Positions 42,236-49,703 of a DNA stretch of 64,000 nucleotides are shown here, in pieces. Within the stretch, counting starts at the first letter, position 1. Every line of letters starts with the position of its first letter. Position numbers and translations under genes: made by a program. The notes beneath the pieces are model-generated. The model saw only the letters and a program-made list of their open reading frames with translations. It searched no databases and was not told where the DNA came from. The DNA is from Gracilimonas sp040117685 (lineage in GTDB: Bacteria > Bacteroidota > Rhodothermia > Balneolales > Balneolaceae): contig NZ_JBEDYP020000014.1 in NCBI RefSeq assembly GCF_040117685.2, positions 1-64,000 on the forward strand, written 5' to 3'.

Positions 42236-42703
42236 TCAGGCACCATCGGTTTCCGGTTCATCTCCCATCACTTGTTCAAAAATCTCTTCAAACGCACCGT
42301 CATCCAGTGCTTCATCAACCTCGGCCAGTTTCTCCGGATCCCATACCTCTATATATTCACCCATTCCGAGAAATACAGCCTTCCCGTTTATTTCTGCATA
42401 CTCTGTAAGGTCGGAGGGAAGGGCGATCCGGTTTTGCTTATCAAGAGATACGTCTTCTGCATAGCGCAGGAAGTTTCGTTTAGCCAGGCGGCCTTTTTTT
42501 GTGAAGTTATTAATGCGCGACAGTTTTTCTTCCACGTTCGACCACTCATCTTCGGGATATAAATAAAGACAAGGTTCCTGTCCGCGGACAATAGTGAAGC
42601 GTTCTTGTGCGGCGGGGCTTAAAGATTTGCGTAACTTGGCAGGGAAGGCTACGCGGCCTTTGGCATCTATACTATGCTCGTATTGTCCTTTAAAACTTGG
42701 CAC
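42236..42703 (-). CDS. mraZ: Transcriptional regulator MraZ
   Basis: A 155-residue AbrB-like DNA-binding protein with two repeats: FKGQYEHSIDAKGRVAFPAKLRK near the start and DVSLDKQNRIALPSDLTEYA near residue 85. It represses its own operon, the dcw cluster. The start codon is GTG (42703-42701) with AGGGA about 6 bases upstream. The C-terminus has an acidic extension. Three operator repeats lie at 42756-42780. Confidence 0.95.
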   Translation of the reverse strand: MPSFKGQYEHSIDAKGRVAFPAKLRKSLSPAAQERFTIVRGQEPCLYLYPEDEWSNVEEKLSRINNFTKKGRLAKRNFLRYAEDVSLDKQNRIALPSDLTEYAEINGKAVFLGMGEYIEVWDPEKLAEVDEALDDGAFEEIFEQVMGDEPETDGA

Positions 42704-42755
42704 GATATCCCTGCGTGTTTTAGATTGCTTAAATTAGATCAAAAGGAGAGCAGTC

Positions 42756-42780
42756 CCCACTATCTCCCACTTCACCCCAC
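42756..42780 (-). promoter_or_regulatory. MraZ operator repeats
   Basis: The plus strand has CCCAC at 42756-42760, 42766-42770 and 42776-42780, so the minus strand reads GTGGG three times with an exact 10-base step. This is the known MraZ-binding pattern TGGGN repeated with 5-base spacers ahead of mraZ, indicating autorepression of the dcw cluster. The rest of the 348-base gap 42704-43051 has a weaker GTGG cluster on the plus strand (42973-43002) and no gene. Confidence 0.85.
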
Positions 42781-43051
42781 AATGTACCCTAAAGTACCAC
42801 TTTGTGTCAAGAGCTTTCCCTCAGAAAGTTAAATCAGTGCCTGTGTGGGTTTTTTGACTATTGAAGCAACTTTTTTAAAAGCCGAACATATCTTGTATAT
42901 ATATGAGCTGAATACGTTCTTTGCCGGGTTGAAGACTATTCAGTGCGGAAAATGAAAGGGAATTTCAGTGGTGTGGGAGAGCGTGGAAGACTACTTGTGG
43001 GATAGCTTTTCTGGCAGAATTTTTTGAGCTAAAACTGACCCGAAAACGATA

Positions 43052-43246
43052 CTACTTATAGTATTCTATAGGTAAAAGATTTGCGATCAGGTGCGAGGCC
43101 CAAACTCCGTCGAGGCGTAATGACTTTGGGTTTTTCAGTTTCCCGTCTTCGGTTACTATAAAAACACCAACCTCGGTAATGGGAGTAATCCGGGATCGTT
43201 CTCTCTGGTGGAAGTTATTGTTTCTTATCCCCATATAAAACGTCAA
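43052..43246 (-). pseudogene. Out-of-frame C-terminal tail of the carboxypeptidase-regulatory-like gene
   Basis: This frame overlaps the end of the 43215-44141 gene in another reading frame. Its residues GKLKNPKSLRLDGVWASHL and LLPIEYYK are what this family carries at its C-terminus (a segment ending in WASxxxAxLLPxEY). The upstream gene stops early at TAA near 43215 without this tail. A one-base indel near the GGGG/AAACAA stretch at about 43216-43235 would join them. It is read as a frameshift mutation or sequencing error rather than a separate gene. Confidence 0.65.
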
Positions 43247-44141
43247 CAGGGTCCTGAAGGCGAAATACTTTTACACCCTGCTCATTCTCCATGTTTTCAT
43301 CCGGGGAAGTTATAATAAACTCTTTAATGCTAAAGGGGTCATAGCTCCCCATATAAACGACTTCAAAGTCATTAGTCCTCAATTCGTCGTTGTATAAACT
43401 GATGAGAAAATGCTCGAAGGATCCTCTGTAAGCACGTTCGCGGTTTCTGTTCCAGGTATTGGTTGCGGACCTTCTTTCCTCCGTCATTTCCTTAAAGCTG
43501 GAATAGTAGGTGTACGAGCTGGTTTCTCCGTTTTGGTGCAGAGTGAAATTGACCAGATCTATTTCAACCTCATATCCAAGAGCACCATTCTTGACAATAA
43601 GTGGCTGTGAAGCGGTAGCCACAAGATTATCACTCTTGTCGATTTCAAAACTTATAGCCCAGGGATTCTCAATGGATGTTTGCTGAGCCAGGTTATCATC
43701 ACCTATAAAATATCGTCTGAACTTCCCGAAGTTATTCAGCCACTCTTTATTTGATGTAGATACATTTATCTGGTCCAAATCAAATTGATTCGGTTCCATT
43801 TCAATAACAAAAAACAACGGAGTATTTTCAGCTTCAAGATCAATGGTTCTGGCATTTGTTCTAAATCCTAAAAAACTGACAACCAGGGTTTTTTCTCCAC
43901 TAATTTTTGTGGAGAAGGTGAATTCTCCATTGCTATCGGTAGTTGTGCCTACTTTGGTTTGTGAAATATAAACATGAGCGGATGCCATAGGTGAGCCATT
44001 CTCTTTATCTAATACCCGCCCCTGTATTGTGATTGACTGTGAAGGCTGCCCGTTGGCTTGAAGAATCGGAAACGCCACAAATAAAATAACCGCGGACAGG
44101 ATAACACAGTTGAATATATTTTTCTTGAAAAAGCCAGGCAT
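43215..44141 (-). CDS. Carboxypeptidase-regulatory-like domain protein (probably frameshifted)
   Basis: A 308-residue envelope protein. Signal sequence (CVILSAVILFVAFPILQANG) then a carboxypeptidase-D regulatory-like beta sandwich (about 35-120) with GRVLDKENGSPMASAHVYISQTKVGTTTDSNGEF broken here into GRVLDKENGSPMA and VGTTTDSNGEFTF, and VSFLGFRT. The remaining part (NKEWLNNFGKFRRYFIGDDNLAQ and onward) is typical of Bacteroidota proteins that couple this domain to an uncharacterised C-terminal region. The frame ends at GDKKQ, about 50 residues short; the missing tail is found in another frame at 43052-43246. Confidence 0.8.
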   Translation of the reverse strand: MPGFFKKNIFNCVILSAVILFVAFPILQANGQPSQSITIQGRVLDKENGSPMASAHVYISQTKVGTTTDSNGEFTFSTKISGEKTLVVSFLGFRTNARTIDLEAENTPLFFVIEMEPNQFDLDQINVSTSNKEWLNNFGKFRRYFIGDDNLAQQTSIENPWAISFEIDKSDNLVATASQPLIVKNGALGYEVEIDLVNFTLHQNGETSSYTYYSSFKEMTEERRSATNTWNRNRERAYRGSFEHFLISLYNDELRTNDFEVVYMGSYDPFSIKEFIITSPDENMENEQGVKVFRLQDPVDVLYGDKKQ

Positions 44142-44232
44142 TTCAAAAGGTTTATATAAAAAGTAAACGATAGAATGTACTTTAAGCCATTGCTTAAAAC
44201 AATGATTACCTATAAATACATCAGAACGTATG

Positions 44233-45369
44233 TCATGGTTCCAGCAGGTTATACTTTTCCATGATCTCCAAAACCTGCGGTATGGGAAGTGCCTGTTGGA
44301 TATGGCCGCGGTCTCCTGTTACCGTGGTCGCCTTAAACAGAGAGTTCAGGATGGCTTCTTCAGTTGCCTCAACAGCTGCAAGAAAAAGAGGGGTGGTGGC
44401 CGCATTCTTAAGTTCCTTGTAGTTTTGGGTGGGGCCGGTCTCTCCGGTTTCTATTCGGACACCCTCATTAGTTGAAAAGGCAATCACGTAATCCCCGCTG
44501 CCATTAGAGGCAAAACCACCCACGCGGGATATCCCAAGGAATGCTCGCTTAGCCAGCCGCTCCAGGTTTCTTGAAAGGAGTGGGGCATCGGTAGCAACGA
44601 TGATCATTACTGAACCATCGACATCATAAGGTACCTGTCCCGACAAGTAATGATTTTCAAGTTCTTCCCCCACCGGAGCACCATTAATGGTTAATACCCC
44701 TCCAAAGTTTGACTGAACCAATACACCCACCGTATATCCGCCAAATTTTGAAGGCAGCTGACGGGATGAGGTTCCAATTCCTCCTTTAAAACCGAGTGCA
44801 GAAGTCCCGGTTCCGGCACCCACGCTTCCCTCTTCAACCGGGCCGGGTTGTGCATTCTCAATAGCTTCAAAAACATCATTAATGGTTACGTGCCTCCCGC
44901 GGATATCATTCAGCCAGCCATCATTGGTTTCACCCACCACAGGATTAACCGAGCGCACATTTTCATTGCCAGGCTGTCGCAATATATAATCTGTTATACC
45001 ATTAGCCACCGTATGAATACTCAGCGTATTGGTAAGTCCGACGGGAGTTTCGATCTCGCCCAATTCCCGGATTTGTGTAAAGCCTAATGCTTTTCCGAAT
45101 CCATTGCCTACGTAAACAGCTGCAGGAACCCGGCTTCTGAACAGGTCTCCATCATGAGGCAAAATCATGGTCACCCCGGTTCGGATATTATCACCCTCCA
45201 TAATCGTTTTGTGTCCAACCTGCACACCTTCAACATCAGTGATGGCATTTAATGGTCCCGGTGTTAAAATTCCGGGTTTAATGCCAAGATCACGAGGAAG
45301 TTGGCGTTCCTGGGAGAAGGAATTGTTTGCTGATAACAAAAAAACAAGGACTAGAATCAAAAATTTCAT
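44233..45369 (-). CDS. P1 family peptidase (DmpA/S58, secreted)
   Basis: A 378-residue N-terminal-nucleophile hydrolase of the DmpA / L-aminopeptidase D-esterase family. A signal peptide (FLILVLVFLLSANNSFS) puts it in the envelope. Family marks: PGPLNAITDVEGVQVGHKT, GVTMILPHDGD, EGSVGAGTGTSALGFKGG, GTSSR, YTVGVLVQSNFGG, and DGSVMIIVATDAPLLSRNL. In DmpA the protein self-cleaves between Gly and Ser in this last motif, freeing Ser as nucleophile; the same Gly-Ser pair is here. It probably trims small peptides. Confidence 0.92.
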   Translation of the reverse strand: MKFLILVLVFLLSANNSFSQERQLPRDLGIKPGILTPGPLNAITDVEGVQVGHKTIMEGDNIRTGVTMILPHDGDLFRSRVPAAVYVGNGFGKALGFTQIRELGEIETPVGLTNTLSIHTVANGITDYILRQPGNENVRSVNPVVGETNDGWLNDIRGRHVTINDVFEAIENAQPGPVEEGSVGAGTGTSALGFKGGIGTSSRQLPSKFGGYTVGVLVQSNFGGVLTINGAPVGEELENHYLSGQVPYDVDGSVMIIVATDAPLLSRNLERLAKRAFLGISRVGGFASNGSGDYVIAFSTNEGVRIETGETGPTQNYKELKNAATTPLFLAAVEATEEAILNSLFKATTVTGDRGHIQQALPIPQVLEIMEKYNLLEP

Positions 45370-45429
45370 AGGTAGAAACTGTTAGGTTTCACCTACTATA
45401 AGTCAGATCTGATTGGAAGTCAAAATGAA

Positions 45430-46536
45430 TTAGTCTAAAATAACCTCAGCAATATCGATAATATCTCCTAAAACACCGGCAGCGGTTACTTCCCGTCCGG
45501 CCCCGGGACCCTGCACAATAATGGGAGAAGAATTATATCGCTTGGTGTAAATCTGAATGAGATTATCCGTTCCCTTCAATCCGCCAAGAGGGGAATCTCC
45601 CTTAACTTCCTCTATTCCAACATTGATGCCTTCAGGTGTAAAAGTACCTATATATCGCAGCTTTTGGTTATTGACCATAGCTTGTGCATTCCGGCTTTTC
45701 CAGTGACCATCATATTCAGGAAGTTGATCCAGAAACTCTTCCGCTGACAGAGAAATCAGCTTTTCAGGTACAAGGGTGTCAACACGGATTTGGTCCCGTT
45801 CAAACTTATAACCGCTTGTGCGCGCCAGGATCAGGAATTTGCGGGCCACGTCCTCACCGGAAAGGTCATCACGCGGGTCCGGTTCGGAATAACCTCCTTC
45901 CTTAGCTTTTTTTACAGCCTCACTGAATGGAACACCGTTCTGTAATTGAGTGAACAGGTAAGTCATGGTTCCGGAAGCGACCCCGGTGATTTTCGTGATT
46001 TCATCTCCACTGTTCAGCAAAGTTTTGAGGGTGCTGATCACAGGAAGTCCGGCACCTACAGCAGTTTCGTACCGGTATTGTGCCCGACCCGAGTTGTTCG
46101 CTTTAATCAGCCCGTCAAAATAATCCTGCCCGAATGAATTGGCTCGCTTACTGGGCGTAGCAATGTGCACTCCGTGATCCAGTAGATTTTGGTATTGTCG
46201 GGCAACAATTTCGCTTCCAGTAGCATCAACAAAAACCAGATTTCCCTTGCTGTTGTTTATTAGTTTATCAGGGATTGTATCCCAGTCGGTAGGGGTTCCC
46301 TCAGTCAGCCGGTTTTCATTTAGTAACTGATCAACATCAGGATTCCATTGAGTGAATTTGCTGTTGCAAACTCCGATTATATTCAGCTCATAAAGTGAGT
46401 GATCCAACTGGCTGACGAGTTGGGTTAGTGTACCTCCAACTGCGCCTGTACCTGCGATAAAAAGGTTTATGTGTTTTCTTTTTACTGAAAGTTCTTGATG
46501 AGAGTCGATAGATGATTTCTTGAGTGTGAGCGTCAT
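45430..46536 (-). CDS. hom: Homoserine dehydrogenase
   Basis: A 368-residue NAD(P)-dependent enzyme that makes homoserine from aspartate semialdehyde. The Rossmann start is INLFIAGTGAVGGTLTQLV (about residue 25), with the catalytic region KITGVASGTMTYLFTQ and GYSEPDPRDDLSGEDVARK. No ACT domain is seen, so threonine feedback may be absent. It is third in metY-metX-hom and overlaps metX by 4 bases; it supplies the homoserine that MetX acetylates. The whole operon lies behind the SAM riboswitch. Confidence 0.95.
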   Translation of the reverse strand: MTLTLKKSSIDSHQELSVKRKHINLFIAGTGAVGGTLTQLVSQLDHSLYELNIIGVCNSKFTQWNPDVDQLLNENRLTEGTPTDWDTIPDKLINNSKGNLVFVDATGSEIVARQYQNLLDHGVHIATPSKRANSFGQDYFDGLIKANNSGRAQYRYETAVGAGLPVISTLKTLLNSGDEITKITGVASGTMTYLFTQLQNGVPFSEAVKKAKEGGYSEPDPRDDLSGEDVARKFLILARTSGYKFERDQIRVDTLVPEKLISLSAEEFLDQLPEYDGHWKSRNAQAMVNNQKLRYIGTFTPEGINVGIEEVKGDSPLGGLKGTDNLIQIYTKRYNSSPIIVQGPGAGREVTAAGVLGDIIDIAEVILD

Positions 46537-47579
46537 GATTGTACTTCGTTGAGTGAGTGATAAAATGAATATAGTTCCGTGTTCAATTGGTTAAATTCGA
46601 TCAGGAAGGCATCGTGACCATAAGGAGACTTCAGTTCTGCAAGACGGCTGTTGGGGAGCAATTCTGCAAGCTCTTGCTGCTCTTTAAACGGATACAGCAA
46701 GTCGCTTTCAAAGCCCACAACCAGTACCGGTTTATGCAGGTTACCCAGAACCTCTTCAAATCTCCCCCGACCTCTGGATACATCGTGAGAGTCCATCGCT
46801 TTAGTAAGGGTGATGTAAGAATTCGCATCAAACCGCCCGGCCAGTTTTTCTCCCTGATAATTAAGGTACGACTCAACCTGATACAGTTTTTTCTCCGGAT
46901 GGATCTCCCGCCCAAACTTTTGAGTATAGTTGCCGGGTGTACGGTAGGTGATCATCGCCATGGCTCGGGCGGCGGCAAGTCCTTTAGTGGGCGGACTCTT
47001 GGGATCATAAAATCCGTTATTCCAGTTTTCATCAGCATAAATGGCAAGACGTTGCGCCTCGCTAATCCCGATAGCCCAGGGGGAATGAGCTTTTCCCATT
47101 GCAAATAAGGCCGCTGCTTCCACCCGATCGTCGATGATAGCGAATTCCAGCGCTGTCATTCCTCCCAGAGATCCGCCAATTACAAGCTCAATTCCCTGAA
47201 TTCCCAATTCATCAAGTAATAATTGTTGAAAGCCAACAATATCACGGATGGTGATGTCGGGAAAATTCGTTTGCCAGGGTTCATTGGTTTCAGGGTTGAT
47301 GGAGGCCGGGCCGGTAGAGCCATAGCAACTGCCCGGGATATTTATGCACAGAATGAATTGCTTTTCCGGATCAAGAATGCCCCCTTCAGCAAATAATCCG
47401 CTAAACCATTCATCAGCTGCAGCATGGCCGGTGAGGGCGTGACATATTAGGATTACATTATCCCTGCTCTTATTAAGAGTGCCCCAACTTTTCCAGGCAA
47501 TATCTACTTTACTAAATGTGTAACCTGACTCTGTTGTCCAGCTTTTATTAAGGGTCGTAATTTTGATGTTCTTGTTCAT
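46533..47579 (-). CDS. metX: Homoserine O-acetyltransferase
   Basis: A 348-residue alpha/beta-hydrolase that acetylates homoserine. The nucleophile elbow is VIGGSLGGMTALEF with Ser near residue 136; NIPGSCYGSTGPASINPET is the MetX signature; catalytic Asp lies in VVGFESDLLYPF and His in SPYGHDAFLIE. Length is normal. It is second in the operon, 104 bases after metY, and feeds acetylhomoserine to MetY. Confidence 0.95.
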   Translation of the reverse strand: MNKNIKITTLNKSWTTESGYTFSKVDIAWKSWGTLNKSRDNVILICHALTGHAAADEWFSGLFAEGGILDPEKQFILCINIPGSCYGSTGPASINPETNEPWQTNFPDITIRDIVGFQQLLLDELGIQGIELVIGGSLGGMTALEFAIIDDRVEAAALFAMGKAHSPWAIGISEAQRLAIYADENWNNGFYDPKSPPTKGLAAARAMAMITYRTPGNYTQKFGREIHPEKKLYQVESYLNYQGEKLAGRFDANSYITLTKAMDSHDVSRGRGRFEEVLGNLHKPVLVVGFESDLLYPFKEQQELAELLPNSRLAELKSPYGHDAFLIEFNQLNTELYSFYHSLNEVQS

Positions 47580-47683
47580 ATTTGTTCAGCCGGTCAAATC
47601 TTTTGAATGGCTTTTCCGGATTAATTATAGTTTAAAAGCAGGCCCGGATTTCCACCGAACCTGCAAAGGAGTACTAATCGTGG

Positions 47684-49012
47684 TTACACGGCCACTTTAA
47701 TTTTTGCGAATGCTTTCTCGAAGTCTTCGATGATATCATCGATGTGCTCGATTCCTACCGATACACGAATTAAATCGCCTTTCACACCGCTCGACTGCTG
47801 CTCCGTTTCCGTGAGCTGCTGATGAGTGGTTGAGGCAGGATGGATAACCAGGGTTTTGGCATCACCCACATTGGCAAGATGACTGGACAGCTGTACGTTT
47901 TCGATGAATTCTCGCGCAGCATCATACCCGCCTTTTACACCAAAGGTGAATACCGAACCGAAGTGACCTTCTTTCAGATATTTTTTTGCGCGCTCGTGAT
48001 AATCATGCTCGGGCAGGCCGGTAAAGCTGATCCACTCAACGGCGTCATGATCTTTAAGCCAGTGGGCCAATTTCAGAGCATTTTCGTTGTGTCTTTCAAC
48101 CCGTAAAGACAGTGTTTCCAGTCCCTGCAAAAGCAGAAAACTGTTAAACGGAGATTGGGCTGGGCCAAAATCGCGAAGTCCTTCAACCCGGGCACGAATG
48201 GCAAAAGCGATGTTGCCAAAAGGGCCGTCTTCACCGAATACTTCCCAGAAATTAAGTCCGTGATAGGAAGGAGAGGGTTCACTGAATGCGGGGAATTTTC
48301 CATTGCCCCAGTTGAAGTTTCCACCGTCTACAATCACCCCGCCGATGGAAGTCCCGTGTCCGCCAATCCACTTGGTAGCTGATGCGGTTACCACATTAGC
48401 TCCGTGTTTAAGAGGCTGAACGAGGGCTCCGCCCGCGCCGAATGTATTATCTACCACAAGTGGGATATTATTTTCTTTGGCCAGGGCCGAAAGTCCCTCA
48501 AAATCGGCTACGTTACCGCGCGGATTCCCAATGGACTCCACGTACATGGCTTTTGTGTTTTCATCGATATGTTTAGCGTATGCTTCGATAGAATCTTTTT
48601 CCGCAAAACGAACATCGATCCCTAATCTGGGCAGGGCTACTTTGAACTGGTTATAGGTTCCGCCATACAGGTTTTGGGTTGAAACGATGTTATCGCCCGC
48701 CTGAGCCAGATTGGAAATAGCCAGAAACTGGGCAGCCTGTCCTGAGGCTGTTGCCAATGCGGCCACTCCACCTTCGAGGGCAGCCACCCGGTTTTCAAAA
48801 ACATCATTGGTAGGGTTCATGATTCGGGTATAGATATTTCCGAATTCACGGAGGGCAAATAGGTTGGCAGCGTGCTCGGTATTATCAAAATTATACGAAG
48901 TGGTTTGATAAATCGGCACGGCTCTTGATCCGGTTGTGGGATCGGGTTCTTGGCCTGCGTGCAGCTGCAGAGTTTCAAATTTGTAGTCGCGTTTTTCTTT
49001 GTTGTTGCTCAT
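47684..49012 (-). CDS. metY: O-acetylhomoserine aminocarboxypropyltransferase
   Basis: A 442-residue PLP enzyme of the Cys/Met metabolism family; it makes homocysteine from O-acetylhomoserine and sulfide (direct sulfhydrylation). Marks are TLQLHAGQEPDPTTGSRAVP, the substrate loop YTRIMNPTNDVFE, LFGGTYNQF-like LYGGTYNQFKVALPRLGI, and the PLP lysine in VTASATKWIGGHGTSIGG. The C-terminal VSVGIEHIDDIIEDFEKA is typical. It is the first structural gene behind the leader peptide and SAM riboswitch. Confidence 0.96.
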   Translation of the reverse strand: MSNNKEKRDYKFETLQLHAGQEPDPTTGSRAVPIYQTTSYNFDNTEHAANLFALREFGNIYTRIMNPTNDVFENRVAALEGGVAALATASGQAAQFLAISNLAQAGDNIVSTQNLYGGTYNQFKVALPRLGIDVRFAEKDSIEAYAKHIDENTKAMYVESIGNPRGNVADFEGLSALAKENNIPLVVDNTFGAGGALVQPLKHGANVVTASATKWIGGHGTSIGGVIVDGGNFNWGNGKFPAFSEPSPSYHGLNFWEVFGEDGPFGNIAFAIRARVEGLRDFGPAQSPFNSFLLLQGLETLSLRVERHNENALKLAHWLKDHDAVEWISFTGLPEHDYHERAKKYLKEGHFGSVFTFGVKGGYDAAREFIENVQLSSHLANVGDAKTLVIHPASTTHQQLTETEQQSSGVKGDLIRVSVGIEHIDDIIEDFEKAFAKIKVAV

Positions 49013-49098
49013 GATATATTGGTTTTAAGCGAGTGTGTTATTTGTTGATGTATTTAGCTTTTAAGATTTTGCATCTCTCTGATGAGACTTCTTAAAAC

Positions 49099-49137
49099 GA
49101 AAAAAGCCTCTTTCAGAGATGAATCCGAAAGAGGCTT
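49099..49137 (-). terminator. Riboswitch-controlled terminator before metY
   Basis: On the minus strand an 11-bp stem (49137-49127 with 49114-49104, AAGCCTCTTTC against GAAAGAGGCTT) is followed by a T-run to 49099. Its loop contains TCATCT, complementary to AGATGA at the 3' strand of the riboswitch P1 helix, so P1 and an antiterminator would compete, as in other S-box leaders. Confidence 0.85.
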
Positions 49138-49162
49138 TATGTCAAAACCAATATCTGTTCGA

Positions 49163-49297
49163 ACTCATCTTTTCCCTCACATAAATTTTATGTGACAGAC
49201 AGGACGTAGCACCTTTTCCCCGACAAATAAAATTATTAGTCGGGGACGGTTGCCAAGGCTTCAAAGGACCTGATCCCTCCACCTTTCTTAATGAGAA
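49163..49297 (-). promoter_or_regulatory. SAM-I (S-box) riboswitch
   Basis: Read on the minus strand, the aptamer shows the S-box order: P1 5' strand TCTCAT, then AAGAAAGGTGGAGGGA, AGGTCCTTTGAAGCCT, TGGCAACC, a P3 helix built from CCCCGAC and GTCGGGG (49247-49241 with 49223-49217 region), GGTGCTA, a P4 helix CACATAAA/TTTATGTG, and the closing GATGAG. S-adenosylmethionine binding should stabilise P1 and allow the downstream terminator to form, shutting off metY-metX-hom. The core conserved bases are all visible. Confidence 0.95.
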
Positions 49298-49335
49298 TGC
49301 AACGGTTGTAAAAGAACGATTAAAATAGATTCCAA

Positions 49336-49371
49336 CAAAAAAGCCCTTTTGAGTTGCATTCAAAAGGGCTT
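49336..49371 (-). terminator. Attenuator terminator behind the Cys/Met leader peptide
   Basis: On the minus strand AAGCCCTTTTG (49371-49361) pairs with CAAAAGGGCTT (49351-49341), 11 bp, with T residues to about 49336. It lies upstream of the riboswitch. Its 5' arm can alternatively pair with AAGGGCT at 49403-49397, which overlaps the leader stop codon; that pairing would prevent the terminator. Confidence 0.85.
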
Positions 49372-49401
49372 GTGTAAATTATTTTACGTATATCTCAGCC
49401 C

Positions 49402-49479
49402 TTATGTCTGCGCCATGCACATACACATGCAACACATCATTGCACAAGAGCTGATAATATTTTGTCGGAAAAATTTCAT
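49402..49479 (-). CDS. Cys/Met-rich leader peptide of the methionine operon
   Basis: A 25-codon frame, ATG at 49479-49477 and TAA at 49404-49402. After MKFFRQNIISS it reads CAMMCCMCMCMAQT: 9 of the last 14 residues before the stop are Cys or Met. It stands 31 bases before an intrinsic terminator and then the SAM riboswitch and metY-metX-hom. The bases AAGGGCT, starting within its stop codon, can pair with the 5' arm of that terminator. This is the layout of ribosome-stalling attenuation, as in the trp and his leaders. Shortage of charged Cys or Met tRNA would stall ribosomes, free the antiterminator and allow read-through. No clear Shine-Dalgarno is seen. Confidence 0.8.
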   Translation of the reverse strand: MKFFRQNIISSCAMMCCMCMCMAQT

Positions 49480-49527
49480 TGCACTAATGTTAAGAGTAGA
49501 ATTCGGAAGGCGCAAATTATTTTTTTG

Positions 49528-49703
49528 ATGGAACACAGACGACACGGATTGAACAGATGTTCACTGATCGTAAATGTATGGGTGTAATTAATTTAAAATC
49601 ATTATAAAATTTCTGATATGAGAAGACTTTACATCAAAATCTCAATGTGAAAATAAAAGAAGTCATTTAGAAATTTGTCGCATCTGCGATATCCGAGTTC
49701 CAT
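49528..49703. repeat. Degenerate long inverted repeat at the era 3' end
   Basis: ATGGAAC (49528-49534) and GTTCCAT (49697-49703) form the outer ends. The left arm continues ACAGACGACACGGATTGAAC and the right arm complement continues TCGGATATCGCAGATGCG, so the arms share a scattered GGAACxCxGA pattern. The element ends at the era stop codon. I recall similar sequences as intergenic repeats in other bacteria of this group. Confidence 0.45.

Noticed and set aside
47639..47665. GCAGG/CCTGC hairpin between metY and metX as a regulatory element
   Set aside because: Only a 5-bp stem with a 17-base loop and no T-run; probably chance.
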